Of a stretch of 26,916 bases of DNA, positions 16,401-24,256 are shown in pieces. How positions within the stretch are numbered: position 1 is the stretch's first letter; each line of letters opens with the position of its first letter. The DNA lies in the NCBI GenBank assembly GCA_904502095.1, contig CAJGDG010000015.1:1-26916 (forward strand), read 5' to 3'. The translations under genes were made by a program, and so were the position numbers. The notes below the pieces were generated by a model. That model saw only the letters and a list, made by a program, of their open reading frames with translations, made no database searches and had not been told where the DNA came from. The DNA comes from an uncultured Alphaproteobacteria bacterium. Lineage in GTDB: Bacteria; Pseudomonadota; Alphaproteobacteria; Rs-D84.

Positions 16401-17856
16401 TCGCAGGACACGGCGTACAGGTTGTGCCATCTGCATAATACCCCGCCGCACAGTGCCATACGCCATAAACAGCAATGCCTTTTACACCTATCATGTCACC
16501 AGAAATTACATCGCCAGCATAATATTTCTTGGATTCATCGTTCATATTAACCCAATAATCAAACACATAGCCTTCACTGTATGCAGGGAATTTTTCAACA
16601 CCACTCACAACAGTATAATCTTCATAATACCCAGTATAATCGCGCAAAGAAGACAGTCCATGTGCGCCCTTGACCGGATAATAAGTAAAAGGAACTGTTA
16701 CGAAAACACACGCGTCCCCGCGGGTTGTGGTATCGCCAAGGACACCACCCACACCATATCCCGTGTCACACGTACAATAATCTGCGCCTATATCACTGGT
16801 TGAATGTTCAGGACACGCCGTACAGGTTGTACCATCGCCATAATACCCCGCCGCACAACCATATACAGGCTTTAAATACAATTCATATGTAAAGTCATAT
16901 GTAATTGTTTCGCCCATTGCAAACAATTTTCCATAATCATACCGACCCGACCCCTTCCAATGTGTTTGGGCAAATTCATCGCCCTTCCAATATTCGGATG
17001 TCGAAAATGTATATGGTTGACCATACTCTACATTATCAACCTTGTAAACATTCCCGACTGCGTACGTGACCGTATATGTAATCACTTTGCACTCTTCATC
17101 TGTTGTTTCTATGCCCCCACTGGATAAACCTGTCAAAGAATGTCCCGCATCGCACACACAAAATGTCTGACCAGTTGCGCCATTGGTCGACGATTTCACG
17201 GGACACGGCGTTGCGGCAGCAGCGCCATCTGGACAGAACTGATTTTCAGGACATACATAAGATTGACCATCCCCCGGACAATATGACCCCGCCGGACAGA
17301 TTGTACATGTATTTCCATCACCATAGTATCCCGCCGCACAGCCAAACACAGCCACCAGTTCCAACCAATTATGTCCTGTGGGCACATCATTCTTATCAAC
17401 CTGTGCACCGGGCAAGAATAAAACTTCGCTATTTCTATCTCGCCATTTTTCTATTATATACCCTTCGCCAGGCCAGGTTCCTCTGTTTTCTGACATGGTT
17501 TTACCTTCTTCTGCGGTCAACAAAACAAATGTTTCATTATGTGGGACACGAATATCTCTGTCTGGTGACCCAGATCGATTAATCCAATAGGCGACCCCGT
17601 AACGTTTAATTTGACAATCAGTGGTTGTAGTTTCCTGATCTGACGGGTCTGTCATATCACCGTTCAGAGAATATCCATCGTCACAGGTGCATGTGAGTGT
17701 GTCGCGGCCGTTGCTGTGTGAATTCGCGGGACACGGCGTACATACCCCGTTAGTATCCGTATAATGATTAGCTGCGCAATCTGCTGCAAACGCATTTAAT
17801 GACAAAAATGCAGAAAACAGAATAGACAAAAAGCCCAGAAAACAGCGTTTCTTCAT
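13486..17856 (-). CDS. Giant secreted cysteine-rich modular protein (1456 aa)
   Basis: ATG 17856 is preceded by GAGAGGAAA. A signal peptide covers about residues 1-24 (SLNAFAA). About seven copies follow of a two-part module. One part is a Cys-rich growth-factor-receptor-like segment (CAAGYYGDGTTCTACP...CTCDxGYxxGG...TTTxxxC). The other is an 80-100-residue beta-rich domain related to InlB B repeats (GYVFxYWVDNN...GVWHC). A Cys-only stretch with CPxGSYCPGxG motifs comes next. The last ~270 residues are homologous to the end of the 1942-residue protein at 657-6485 (shared VSSYI, CEIATCMYQGEKYIL and a final G-[FY]-L-x-W). No membrane anchor is visible. A surface or secreted role, perhaps in adhesion, is inferred. 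The flavoprotein gene follows closely; the promoter matches that of the paralogue. Confidence 0.9.
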   Translation of the reverse strand: MKKRCFLGFLSILFSAFLSLNAFAADCAANHYTDTNGVCTPCPANSHSNGRDTLTCTCDDGYSLNGDMTDPSDQETTTTDCQIKRYGVAYWINRSGSPDRDIRVPHNETFVLLTAEEGKTMSENRGTWPGEGYIIEKWRDRNSEVLFLPGAQVDKNDVPTGHNWLELVAVFGCAAGYYGDGNTCTICPAGSYCPGDGQSYVCPENQFCPDGAAAATPCPVKSSTNGATGQTFCVCDAGHSLTGLSSGGIETTDEECKVITYTVTYAVGNVYKVDNVEYGQPYTFSTSEYWKGDEFAQTHWKGSGRYDYGKLFAMGETITYDFTYELYLKPVYGCAAGYYGDGTTCTACPEHSTSDIGADYCTCDTGYGVGGVLGDTTTRGDACVFVTVPFTYYPVKGAHGLSSLRDYTGYYEDYTVVSGVEKFPAYSEGYVFDYWVNMNDESKKYYAGDVISGDMIGVKGIAVYGVWHCAAGYYADGTTCTPCPANSHSDAGATVCTCDEGYSLNGNVTDPSDQETTTTDCQIMKYSVWYWMPPKSGPPDIYDHQYMPYTQSVNLLTSDKAKEMVSSQWPGEGYKIKKWVEYIGMVPTDRKFDPDELVTVDDLSEGQSALSLVAEFECTDGYRMEDNVCEPCPNGLCVNPAPLPPTCPDGYHVEESTNKCVGNTLYIKFENGGSYNYEVSDLPTGLSVTHGKPVPVLSDLATIGPDMRYREDADAGTAEMDVRNWAFDLDGYDVTAWHADGSVDIGSMGDDPEVSTILFPESGDLEVYPVWRTIALRCNAGYYNPGEEYTGPGNCVKCPTTGNKICPGMDESEPTGAGVESGIKTCGANSSPNDAHTECVCNAGYAPDTITGTCTEKTYTIEYDDDTVDLFKHFDQYTIRTPDARDGYVFEYWVDNNGAQYTAGQTISGSDLTDIDITLTGVWHCAADYYADGTTCKACPEHSTSTEGSDYCTCDMGYTVGGRVNGATTTTDQACSIKTYIVNYYLSSSMPTCTHDVTYANSTVQYWNRDNQGLAHNGRDASCGNPLAAKGEGYKIVAWRPKNSVGIYYSDAVSPDAVIDDAWVESHLGYSYMLHLYPEYACAAGYYGDGNTCTICPKGSYCPGDGRSYACPDGYTADDGATEQRKCYLRTEPGNWVDSAGAQQRPCPKGSYCPGGVPVYYGDTGGKRSCPPDYPYSGAGSVKVDDCYKNCWDTPVENGTAHPEAPTAHHPTDCTYSMGTSTLKNPCNIITKDDGNMFCYESNCPYDQEMKTPGICTECNVKYAETYDENATGNCIVKTCLKGYMPYLNECREEKISCYAEHATKAHRHWDEKYLAYGPCLVEDCEENYHIDANACESDISPCYIKNGVGERVWEESNWSACYVKQCERGFKENADGTKCERCDNYYDEKGEIAVSSYIDKCEIATCMYQGEKYILKDDECSLICTDVDNDGTGSRHWNEETQKCERTCNEGFLPW
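16291..16430 (-). repeat. Duplicated Cys-module DNA, copy 1
   Basis: This part of the giant gene is strongly similar to 17611-17750 at an offset of 1320 bp (440 codons). The first 41 bases from TTGACAATCA are identical. It codes for the GYSLNG...TDPSDQETTTTDCQI Cys segment. Confidence 0.75.
17611..17750 (-). repeat. Duplicated Cys-module DNA, copy 2
   Basis: This is the partner of 16291-16430, coding for the first Cys module after the signal peptide. The beta domains beside the two copies are less alike, so the Cys segment was probably copied or homogenised separately. Confidence 0.75.
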
Positions 17857-17880
17857 TAAATTTCCTCTCTTTCAAGATAA

Positions 17881-17910
17881 AGTGTAGAAAATTTCGCTGT
17901 ATCAATACAA
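17881..17910 (-). promoter_or_regulatory. Promoter of the 1456-residue cysteine-rich protein gene
   Basis: On the minus strand, TTGTAT (17910-17905), an 18-nt spacer and TACACT (17886-17881) lie 24 nt before the ATG. The -10 hexamer, spacer length and preceding TTTTC equal those of the paralogue's promoter at 609-638. Confidence 0.55.
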
Positions 17911-18019
17911 GCAAAAAAACATAAATCTTTAACTTTTTTTCCTAGACAGGATTTTCAAAATTATTAAATTTTTGTTTATCAAAAAAATCCCGCGAAAAAA
18001 AGACGGTAATTATATGATG

Positions 18020-18679
18020 TTACCCACGAAAACCGGTGGCAACAATAAACATTTCAACACTGTCCTTGCGCGATGATGGTGGCTTGATATGATGCACTGA
18101 TTCAAATTTTTCTTTTATCTGTTTTAACAATTCGTTTGTCGTGCCACCCGTAAAAGATTTGCACACAAAAGTTCCACCGACTTTCAATGCGCGCAAAGCG
18201 AAATCAAACGCATATTCCAATAATACCATTTGACGAATATGATCGGTCTTTTTATGTCCAACAGTATTTGGCGCCATATCAGACACAACAACATCCACCG
18301 TGCCACATCCGTATTCATCCGCCGGCAACCCCAGTTTTTCGTTTAACCAATCCAATGCCGCATCTGATGTAAAATCGCCCTGGTATGTTTCGACCCCAAC
18401 AATTGGCGAAATTTCCAGCAAATCCATTGCAAAAATCTTGGTTTTTGGAAATGTGCGCGCGATATATTGCGACCAAGACCCCGGTGCCGCACCCAAATCG
18501 ACTACAACCTGACCATTGCGCAAAAATTTGAACTTTTCGTTCATCTCAATCAGTTTATATGCCGCGCGCGCACGATAACCTTCGCGTTGCGCCCGCGCAA
18601 CATATGGGTCAGCCGCCTGGCGTTGCAGCCACGCGACAGAAGATTTTTTTGCAGCAATTTTTTTGTTTGTAATCTTCAT
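18020..18679 (-). CDS. rlmE: 23S rRNA 2'-O-ribose U2552 methyltransferase RlmE
   Basis: RlmE (FtsJ/RrmJ) methylates the 2'-OH of U2552 in the 23S A loop late in 50S assembly, using S-adenosylmethionine. The SAM-binding motif VVDLGAAPGSWSQY is at residues 59-72. The catalytic K-D-K-E set is visible as Lys42 (AAYKL), Asp134 (VSDMAPN), Lys174 (FVCKSFTG) and Glu208 (DSVEMFIVA). The length of 219 residues is normal. There is no clear ribosome-binding site; the upstream 87-residue gene ends 8 bases before, so coupled translation is likely. It belongs to the long minus-strand run behind uvrA. Confidence 0.94.
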   Translation of the reverse strand: MKITNKKIAAKKSSVAWLQRQAADPYVARAQREGYRARAAYKLIEMNEKFKFLRNGQVVVDLGAAPGSWSQYIARTFPKTKIFAMDLLEISPIVGVETYQGDFTSDAALDWLNEKLGLPADEYGCGTVDVVVSDMAPNTVGHKKTDHIRQMVLLEYAFDFALRALKVGGTFVCKSFTGGTTNELLKQIKEKFESVHHIKPPSSRKDSVEMFIVATGFRG

Positions 18680-18687
18680 TTTTGTTG

Positions 18688-18951
18688 TTATCTGCTTTTT
18701 ATTGACATCTGTTTGCGTTTGGATTCATAAAACGAAACGGCACGTTCCAATGCGCGCTCCTTGGTAAACAGGCCCAATTTTTCTTCATCATGCGCAAAAA
18801 AATAACTTTTTGTTCCATGATGTTGATATGTCACGCTGACATTATACCCCAACAAAACCCTATTTTTATCGCTATATAATTTATATTCCGCAACGGGGAA
18901 TTCTACATTTACAGGCGTCCAATCAAACAATTTTTTTAACTTTGTCCACAT
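18688..18951 (-). CDS. Hypothetical protein (87 aa)
   Basis: The start is ATG 18951 with AGGGG 8 bases upstream; a GTG one codon earlier is possible. The soluble protein begins MWTKLKKLFDWTPVNVEFPV. A predicted beta-rich middle (YKLYSDKNRVLLGYNVSVTYQ) leads to a C-terminal helix with ERALERAVSFYESKRKQ. There is no signal peptide and no cysteine. It lies 12 bases downstream of the M-domain gene and 8 bases upstream of rlmE, so it is part of the same transcript. I do not recognise a family. Confidence 0.7.
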   Translation of the reverse strand: MWTKLKKLFDWTPVNVEFPVAEYKLYSDKNRVLLGYNVSVTYQHHGTKSYFFAHDEEKLGLFTKERALERAVSFYESKRKQMSIKSR

Positions 18952-18963
18952 CACGCACCCCTA

Positions 18964-19485
18964 TTATTTAGCCCCCGGGAAACCACCCTGTTGCATACGC
19001 TGCATAACAGCTTCCATCCCGCCCATACGCTGAATCATAGCCATTTGCTGTTTCATTTTTGTATATTGTTTAATCATATGTTCAACTTCGCGTACAGTAC
19101 AGCCTGCTGTTTCAGCAATACGCGCCTTGGCATTTGCGAAAATCTTTTCCGGTTCAGCGCGTTCAGATGCAGTCATTGCCTCTAATATTTTAATTTGCGC
19201 ATCAACACTGCCATCTTTGATTTTTTCCTTCATAGCGTTAACGGCGCCACTCATCCCTGGGACCATCTTTAACAGACCACTAAAATTGCTCATCTTTTTA
19301 ATTTGTTTTAATTGCGCCAACATATCGTTCATATCGAACTGACCAGACATCATACGCTGGGCGGTTTCTTTCATACCGCTAGGCATTTTATCAACACCTA
19401 AATCTTTTTCTGCCGCCTTTACATCTGCATCTGTGATATTTTCTGCGACAATCTTTTTTTCTTTCTTTTTGCCAAAACCAAACAT
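18964..19485 (-). CDS. Stand-alone SRP54/Ffh M-domain protein (173 aa)
   Basis: The protein resembles only the C-terminal methionine-rich M domain of Ffh, the SRP subunit that binds signal peptides and 4.5S RNA. FDMNDMLAQLKQIKKM (50-65), GLLKMVPGM (70-78), MTASERAEPE (104-113) and VREVEHMIKQYTKM (131-144) align with the E. coli M domain, and 20 of 173 residues are Met. No NG GTPase domain exists: the first ~45 residues are a short Lys-rich lead (MFGFGKKKEKK) and a helix. The SRP-RNA-binding motif, S-R-K-R-R-I-A-A-G-x-G in E. coli, is here N-A-K-A-R-I-A-E-T-A-G, so key positions are lost. AAGGAG precedes ATG 19485. It lies 21 bases after uvrA. A real Ffh presumably exists elsewhere. Confidence 0.85.
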   Translation of the reverse strand: MFGFGKKKEKKIVAENITDADVKAAEKDLGVDKMPSGMKETAQRMMSGQFDMNDMLAQLKQIKKMSNFSGLLKMVPGMSGAVNAMKEKIKDGSVDAQIKILEAMTASERAEPEKIFANAKARIAETAGCTVREVEHMIKQYTKMKQQMAMIQRMGGMEAVMQRMQQGGFPGAK

Positions 19486-19506
19486 ACTTTTACTCCTTTT
19501 ATTTAC

Positions 19507-22368
19507 TTATTTTCCTATTTTATCTTTTTTTGCGGGCTTTTCCAAATATTTTTTCAAATATTTTCCTGTTTGGGATTCTAAGGTACCCGCCACATCTTCT
19601 GGCGTGCCAGTCGCGATAATTTGTCCACCGCCTGCGCCGCCTGTTGGTCCCAAATCAATTATCCAATCAGCAGTTTTGATAACTTCCAAATTATGTTCAA
19701 TAACGATTACGGTATTTCCCTGCTCTACCAATTCATGTAAAACGGACAGCAACATTTTAATGTCTTCAAAATGCAAACCAGTAGTTGGTTCATCCAAAAT
19801 ATAAATCGTTTCACCAGTGCTGCGCGCCGCCAATTCTTTGGATAATTTTATACGCTGAGCTTCGCCACCAGACAAATCCAATGAACTTTGCCCCAGTTTT
19901 ATATAATCCAAACCAACGCGTTTTAACAATTCCAATTTTCGTGCAATTTTTGGCACATTAACAAAGAAACGATACGCTTCTTCAACGGTCATATTTAAAA
20001 CATCCGCAATCGATTTGCCTTTGTATTTAACCGCCAAAGTTTCTTCGTTATATCGCGACCCACGACAACATTCGCATTCGACATAAACATCGGCCAAGAA
20101 ATTCATTTCAATCTTTATTTGACCATCACCTTGACACGCTTCACATCGACCACCTTTGACATTAAACGAAAAACGCCCCGATGTATATCCGCGTGTTTTA
20201 GATTCAGGCAACGCAGCAAAGAAATCACGAATATCACCAAACACACCTGTATAAGTCGCAGGATTACTGCGCGGGCTGCGCCCAATTGGCGACTGGTCAA
20301 TATCAACAACCTTGTCTATATTTTCCATACCACGAATAATATCGTGCTTACCTGTTTCCAACTTTGAATTATACAACGCGCGCATTAACGCAGGATACAA
20401 TGTATTCAACAACAAAGTCGATTTCCCAGACCCAGACACACCTGTCAATGCAACAAATTTACCCAACGGAAATTCCACGTTCACATTTTTTAAATTGTTT
20501 TCACGCGCGCCTTCTATGACAATAGATTTTCCATTACCCGCCCGACGCGTCTTTGGCACATCTATCTTTCGTTTACCAGACAAATATTGACCAGTGATTG
20601 AGTCTTTGTTTTTTATTACTTGTTCCGGCGTTCCTGCTGCAATTACATTACCGCCGTTTATACCTGCGCCACGCCCAATATCAACCAAATAATCCGCAGC
20701 ACGCATTGCATCTTCGTCATGTTCAACAACAATGACCGTATTGTCTTTATCGCGCAGCATTTTTAATGTATCCAACAATTTATCATTATCGCTTTGATGC
20801 AAGCCGATTGACGGTTCATCCAGAACATATAAAACGCCTGATAAACCACTGCCAATTTGCGACGCCAAACGAATTCGTTGTGCTTCGCCACCTGACAAAG
20901 TCCCTGCCATACGTGACAAAGTCAAATATCCCAATCCGACATTTTGTAAGAAATATAACCTGTCTGTAATTTCACGTAAAACAATCCGCGCGATATCATT
21001 GTCTTTCTTTGACAAATGTATTGGTAATTCTTGGAACCAGCGCAAACTGTCATCAACAGACATATCACAGACATCCATAATATCTGCGCCATTTATACGC
21101 ACACACAACGCATGAATATTTAAACGCTTGCCATGACAAATTGGACACGGTTTTTCAGACTGATATTTAGCCAATTCGTTTCGCATTGCCTCGGACTCAG
21201 ACTCACGCCAACGCCGTTCGATATTTGGTATTACGCCTTCATAAGGCTTTTCATAAACAAAACCGTTCCAATTTATTTTAACAGGTTCATCCCCACTGCC
21301 ATACAGAACCAAATTTTTTTGTTCTTCGGTCAAAGTATGCCATGGCTTTGATAATGGAATTTTAAATTTTTTATGTAATGCATCCAATAGATGCTCAAAT
21401 TGACTTAACATACCGCCACGCGACCATGGTGCAATTGCACCACCTAATATAGATTTTGACGGATCAGGCACCACCAAATCGGGCGACATATTCAATTGCA
21501 CGCCCAAACCATCGCAATTCTGACATGCCCCCATTGGTGCATTAAAAGAAAACAATCTGGGCTCTATCTTTGGCACAGTAAAACCGCTGACGGGACACGC
21601 ATATGTTTGCGAATACAATGTATCTTCGTTTGTATCCAATCTGCGCACCAGCACCGCGCCCGGCACCAAACGCAACGCGCCTTCAAAAGAAGAATATAAA
21701 CGCGAACGGAACTCTTCATCATCTGTGTTTTCAGGCGGCATTTGCAATCTGTCTACTATGACAAAAATATTATGCTTTTTATTCTTGTCCAACGGGGGGA
21801 CCGCGCCTAAATCAACCAGTTCGCCATCAATAATTGCACGTGTATACCCCTGTTTTATCAAGAACGCTAATTCTTTGCGATATTCGCCTTTGCGTTCACG
21901 AACCAGTGGTGCCAATATAAATATTTTTACACCGCTTGGAATTTTCATAGTCCAATCGACCATTTCAGCAATCGTCTGTGATTTAATCGGCAACCCTGTC
22001 ACAGGCGAATGTGGCACCCCAATACGCGCCCACAACAATCGTAAATAATCATAAATTTCAGTCACAGTACCAACCGTCGAACGCGGATTTTTTGAAGTTG
22101 TTTTTTGTTCAATAGAAATCGCAGGTGCCAACCCTTCTATTAAATCGACATCCGGCTTTTTTTGCATATCCAAAAATTGTCGTGCATAACTGGACAGCGA
22201 TTCGACATACCTGCGCTGACCTTCGGCATAAATCGTATTAAAAGCCAACGAAGATTTTCCCGAACCAGACACGCCAGTAAAGACCACCAACTTGTTTTTT
22301 GGTAAGTCCAAATCAATATTTTTAAGATTATTTTCGCGTGCACCGCGAATTTTTATCACACTTGCCAT
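19507..22368 (-). CDS. uvrA: Excinuclease ABC subunit UvrA
   Basis: UvrA is the damage-sensing ATPase of nucleotide excision repair and loads UvrB. Both ABC modules are complete: Walker A GVSGSGKSS near residue 32 and GVSGSGKST in the second half, and signatures LSGGEAQRIRLA and LSGGEAQRIKLS followed by YVLDEPSIGLH and YILDEPTTGLH. The C-terminal zinc finger (CEACQGDG...CECC) is intact. The first finger reads CPVSGF...CQNC, lacking one Cys of the E. coli CPIC; I recall this CPVSG form from alphaproteobacterial UvrA. At 953 residues it has normal length. No Shine-Dalgarno precedes ATG 22368, and the promoter lies so close that the mRNA is nearly leaderless. Confidence 0.96.
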   Translation of the reverse strand: MASVIKIRGARENNLKNIDLDLPKNKLVVFTGVSGSGKSSLAFNTIYAEGQRRYVESLSSYARQFLDMQKKPDVDLIEGLAPAISIEQKTTSKNPRSTVGTVTEIYDYLRLLWARIGVPHSPVTGLPIKSQTIAEMVDWTMKIPSGVKIFILAPLVRERKGEYRKELAFLIKQGYTRAIIDGELVDLGAVPPLDKNKKHNIFVIVDRLQMPPENTDDEEFRSRLYSSFEGALRLVPGAVLVRRLDTNEDTLYSQTYACPVSGFTVPKIEPRLFSFNAPMGACQNCDGLGVQLNMSPDLVVPDPSKSILGGAIAPWSRGGMLSQFEHLLDALHKKFKIPLSKPWHTLTEEQKNLVLYGSGDEPVKINWNGFVYEKPYEGVIPNIERRWRESESEAMRNELAKYQSEKPCPICHGKRLNIHALCVRINGADIMDVCDMSVDDSLRWFQELPIHLSKKDNDIARIVLREITDRLYFLQNVGLGYLTLSRMAGTLSGGEAQRIRLASQIGSGLSGVLYVLDEPSIGLHQSDNDKLLDTLKMLRDKDNTVIVVEHDEDAMRAADYLVDIGRGAGINGGNVIAAGTPEQVIKNKDSITGQYLSGKRKIDVPKTRRAGNGKSIVIEGARENNLKNVNVEFPLGKFVALTGVSGSGKSTLLLNTLYPALMRALYNSKLETGKHDIIRGMENIDKVVDIDQSPIGRSPRSNPATYTGVFGDIRDFFAALPESKTRGYTSGRFSFNVKGGRCEACQGDGQIKIEMNFLADVYVECECCRGSRYNEETLAVKYKGKSIADVLNMTVEEAYRFFVNVPKIARKLELLKRVGLDYIKLGQSSLDLSGGEAQRIKLSKELAARSTGETIYILDEPTTGLHFEDIKMLLSVLHELVEQGNTVIVIEHNLEVIKTADWIIDLGPTGGAGGGQIIATGTPEDVAGTLESQTGKYLKKYLEKPAKKDKIGK

Positions 22369-22378
22369 AGCACGACTA

Positions 22379-22406
22379 AATATAGAAAAAATATTTCAAA
22401 ATTCAA
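22379..22406 (-). promoter_or_regulatory. uvrA promoter, near-leaderless
   Basis: On the minus strand, TTGAAT (22406-22401), a 16-nt spacer and TATATT (22384-22379) lie only 10 bases before the uvrA ATG. The predicted 5' leader is about 3-4 nt and contains no ribosome-binding site. I saw no SOS box here. Confidence 0.5.
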
Positions 22407-22410
22407 TACA

Positions 22411-22433
22411 AAGGGCGAATATTTTTCGCCCTT
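22411..22433 (-). terminator. Terminator after rodZ
   Basis: AAGGGCGAA (22411-22419) pairs with TTCGCCCTT (22425-22433) around a 5-base loop. On the minus strand it is followed by an interrupted T run (TTTGTATTG). It separates the dus-rodZ unit from uvrA. Confidence 0.65.
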
Positions 22434-22445
22434 ATGAAATCAATC

Positions 22446-23294
22446 TTATTTTTTTGCCATCAAGCTTTTTGGCGACATAGATATCCCGGACTTTCTGGCA
22501 TGATCCGAACCTGCCTCTGGTGCCAATTGACCATTAACCCAGATATCAACCCCACCGGCATTTCCAAAGGTCGCTTTGTATTTATCGCCCGCCGGGACAT
22601 AATAAACATCACCTGGCACTAAAACACGACTGAACACAGTATTACCGCGTCCATCTTCGATTTTTACCCACGATTCCTGGGTTGCCTGTAAAACAACATC
22701 TGCATTTTCGCGATTATCAACGCCAAACTTTTCACGCACAGCCAGATTATATTTTGGTTCAACTATCGCCTCTGCGACAGAAACATTTTCATTAACCGCA
22801 TCCTGCGATTTTTCTGACGATGTAAAAACAGAAATCAAAACAACCAATAATATTATTGCCGCCAATGCACCTGCAAACCATTGCCAATTTTGATAAACAA
22901 ACTGATACGCCTTTACGAACCAAACCTTTAACCAGTGTGCTTCTTGTTTAATGCTGGGCATTGCGCACGCCGACACATCTTCATCATCATTTGCGGCACA
23001 ATCAGCAACCAAACCCATTTCTTTTTTTATTTTTGCAACAATTTCATCAGGATTCAAACCCAATTCCATCGCATAATTACGTGCAAAACCCAATATATAA
23101 ACAACTTCTGGAATTTTATTGTAATCGCCGTTTTCCAATGCCTCTAAAAAGTCTTCACGAATACACAACTGTTTTGCAATTGTTGCAATTTCGCGCTTAC
23201 GACGACCTGTTGTACGCGCATTACGCAGCATTTCAGCCGCAGTCATTTCGACTGGCACTTCGACAATTTCATTTACTTCAACATTTTCCGTCAT
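22446..23294 (-). CDS. rodZ: Cytoskeleton protein RodZ
   Basis: RodZ links the MreB actin-like filament to the membrane and to cell-wall elongation. The start is ATG 23294 with AGGGG 8 bases upstream; the open frame reaches GTG 23300. An N-terminal helix-turn-helix of the HTH_25 type occupies about residues 17-90 (AEMLRNARTTGRRKREIATIAKQL...YILGFARNYA). One membrane span follows (FAGALAAIILLVVLISVF, about 140-160). The periplasmic part ends in a DUF4115 beta domain (SWVKIEDGRGNTVF...YYVPAGDKYKATFGNAGGVDIWVNG). This order is diagnostic. It lies 31 bases downstream of dus on the same strand. Confidence 0.92.
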   Translation of the reverse strand: MTENVEVNEIVEVPVEMTAAEMLRNARTTGRRKREIATIAKQLCIREDFLEALENGDYNKIPEVVYILGFARNYAMELGLNPDEIVAKIKKEMGLVADCAANDDEDVSACAMPSIKQEAHWLKVWFVKAYQFVYQNWQWFAGALAAIILLVVLISVFTSSEKSQDAVNENVSVAEAIVEPKYNLAVREKFGVDNRENADVVLQATQESWVKIEDGRGNTVFSRVLVPGDVYYVPAGDKYKATFGNAGGVDIWVNGQLAPEAGSDHARKSGISMSPKSLMAKK

Positions 23295-23325
23295 TATCAC
23301 AACCCCTAGATTAATAACAATTTAA

Positions 23326-24237
23326 TCAGATAATACCCCAAAATTCGCGAATTGCAACCTTTAAGAGACGACTGTCTGTTATCTGATTTATTTTTATTCT
23401 AAATTCCGCAGAATTCGGCATCCCAGCGCTGTACCACGCAGCGTGTTTTCTGAACATCGGAACAGCCGTCTTTTTGCCATAATACGACAAAGCATATTCC
23501 AAATGTCGCAGTACAACATTACCAACATCAGTCGGCGCCGCACCACCCATAATTTCAGCCAACGCCCATGGACGCCCCATCAATCCACGACCAACCATCG
23601 CGCCACTGTACCCCATTTTTTCAACACGGATTAAGTCATCCATCACCCGAATATCGCCGTTTGCAATAATTGGAATTGGCTGATTTTCAATTACTGGCAA
23701 TACCGCAGGTCCAACATACAACTGCGCCCGCGTACGACCATGCAAGGTTGCAAAACGCACACCACAATCAGCCGCAATTCGAATTAAATCGGCCCAGTCT
23801 TGATGGGCAGCATCCCATCCCAAACGCGTTTTGATCGACACAGGGATATCCACCGCCCGCACAACAGCGTCCATTATTTTTCCTGCCAACGCATGATCTT
23901 GCATTAAAAAGGCGCCCGCACCTGCACGTGTTGCGACCTTTGGCACAGGACATCCCATATTTATATCAATCCATTTTGCACCTGCGTCCTGTAATATACG
24001 CGCAGCATCCGCCATCAAATTAACATTTGCGCCAAAAATTTGCGCGCCAACATTACCTTCGGCACCATAATCATCAAAATTACGCAAACAATTTTTATGT
24101 GCCCCCACCAAAGAATGACACGATATCATTTCCGTCACCATTGGGGCATCAGGCGAAAATTCACGAACGACACGACGAAACGGCTGGTCAGTAATCCCAG
24201 CAAGCGGTGCAGCAAAAATTTGATTATTAGTAAACAT
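23326..24237 (-). CDS. tRNA-dihydrouridine synthase, DusB-like
   Basis: Dus enzymes are FMN-dependent reductases that convert uridines in the tRNA D loop to dihydrouridine. The N-terminal TIM-barrel start APLAGITDQPFRRVVREF and the active-site motif DINMGCPVPKV with catalytic Cys96 are clear. VSIKTRLGWD, FATLHGRTRAQLY, PIIANGDI and GAMVGRGLMGRPWAL mark the FMN and phosphate sites. At 303 residues it is close to DusB/NifR3 length. In other Proteobacteria dusB often sits with fis or ntrB; here it precedes rodZ. There is no clear ribosome-binding site before ATG 24237, and the gene diverges from ftsB with 19 bases between the starts. The subtype is inferred. Confidence 0.92.
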   Translation of the reverse strand: MFTNNQIFAAPLAGITDQPFRRVVREFSPDAPMVTEMISCHSLVGAHKNCLRNFDDYGAEGNVGAQIFGANVNLMADAARILQDAGAKWIDINMGCPVPKVATRAGAGAFLMQDHALAGKIMDAVVRAVDIPVSIKTRLGWDAAHQDWADLIRIAADCGVRFATLHGRTRAQLYVGPAVLPVIENQPIPIIANGDIRVMDDLIRVEKMGYSGAMVGRGLMGRPWALAEIMGGAAPTDVGNVVLRHLEYALSYYGKKTAVPMFRKHAAWYSAGMPNSAEFRIKINQITDSRLLKVAIREFWGII

Positions 24238-24249
24238 TTATGATATAAT
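24220..24249 (+). promoter_or_regulatory. ftsB promoter, leaderless arrangement
   Basis: TTGATT (24220-24225), an 18-nt spacer and a perfect TATAAT (24244-24249) predict initiation at about 24255-24257, at or next to ATG 24257. The promoter overlaps the start of the divergent dus gene. Confidence 0.6.
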
Positions 24250-24256
24250 GACATCT

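Noticed and set aside
19507..22368. UvrA as damaged because the first zinc finger lacks a Cys
   Set aside because: The CPVSG form is, as far as I recall, normal in alphaproteobacterial UvrA, and the rest of the protein is complete.
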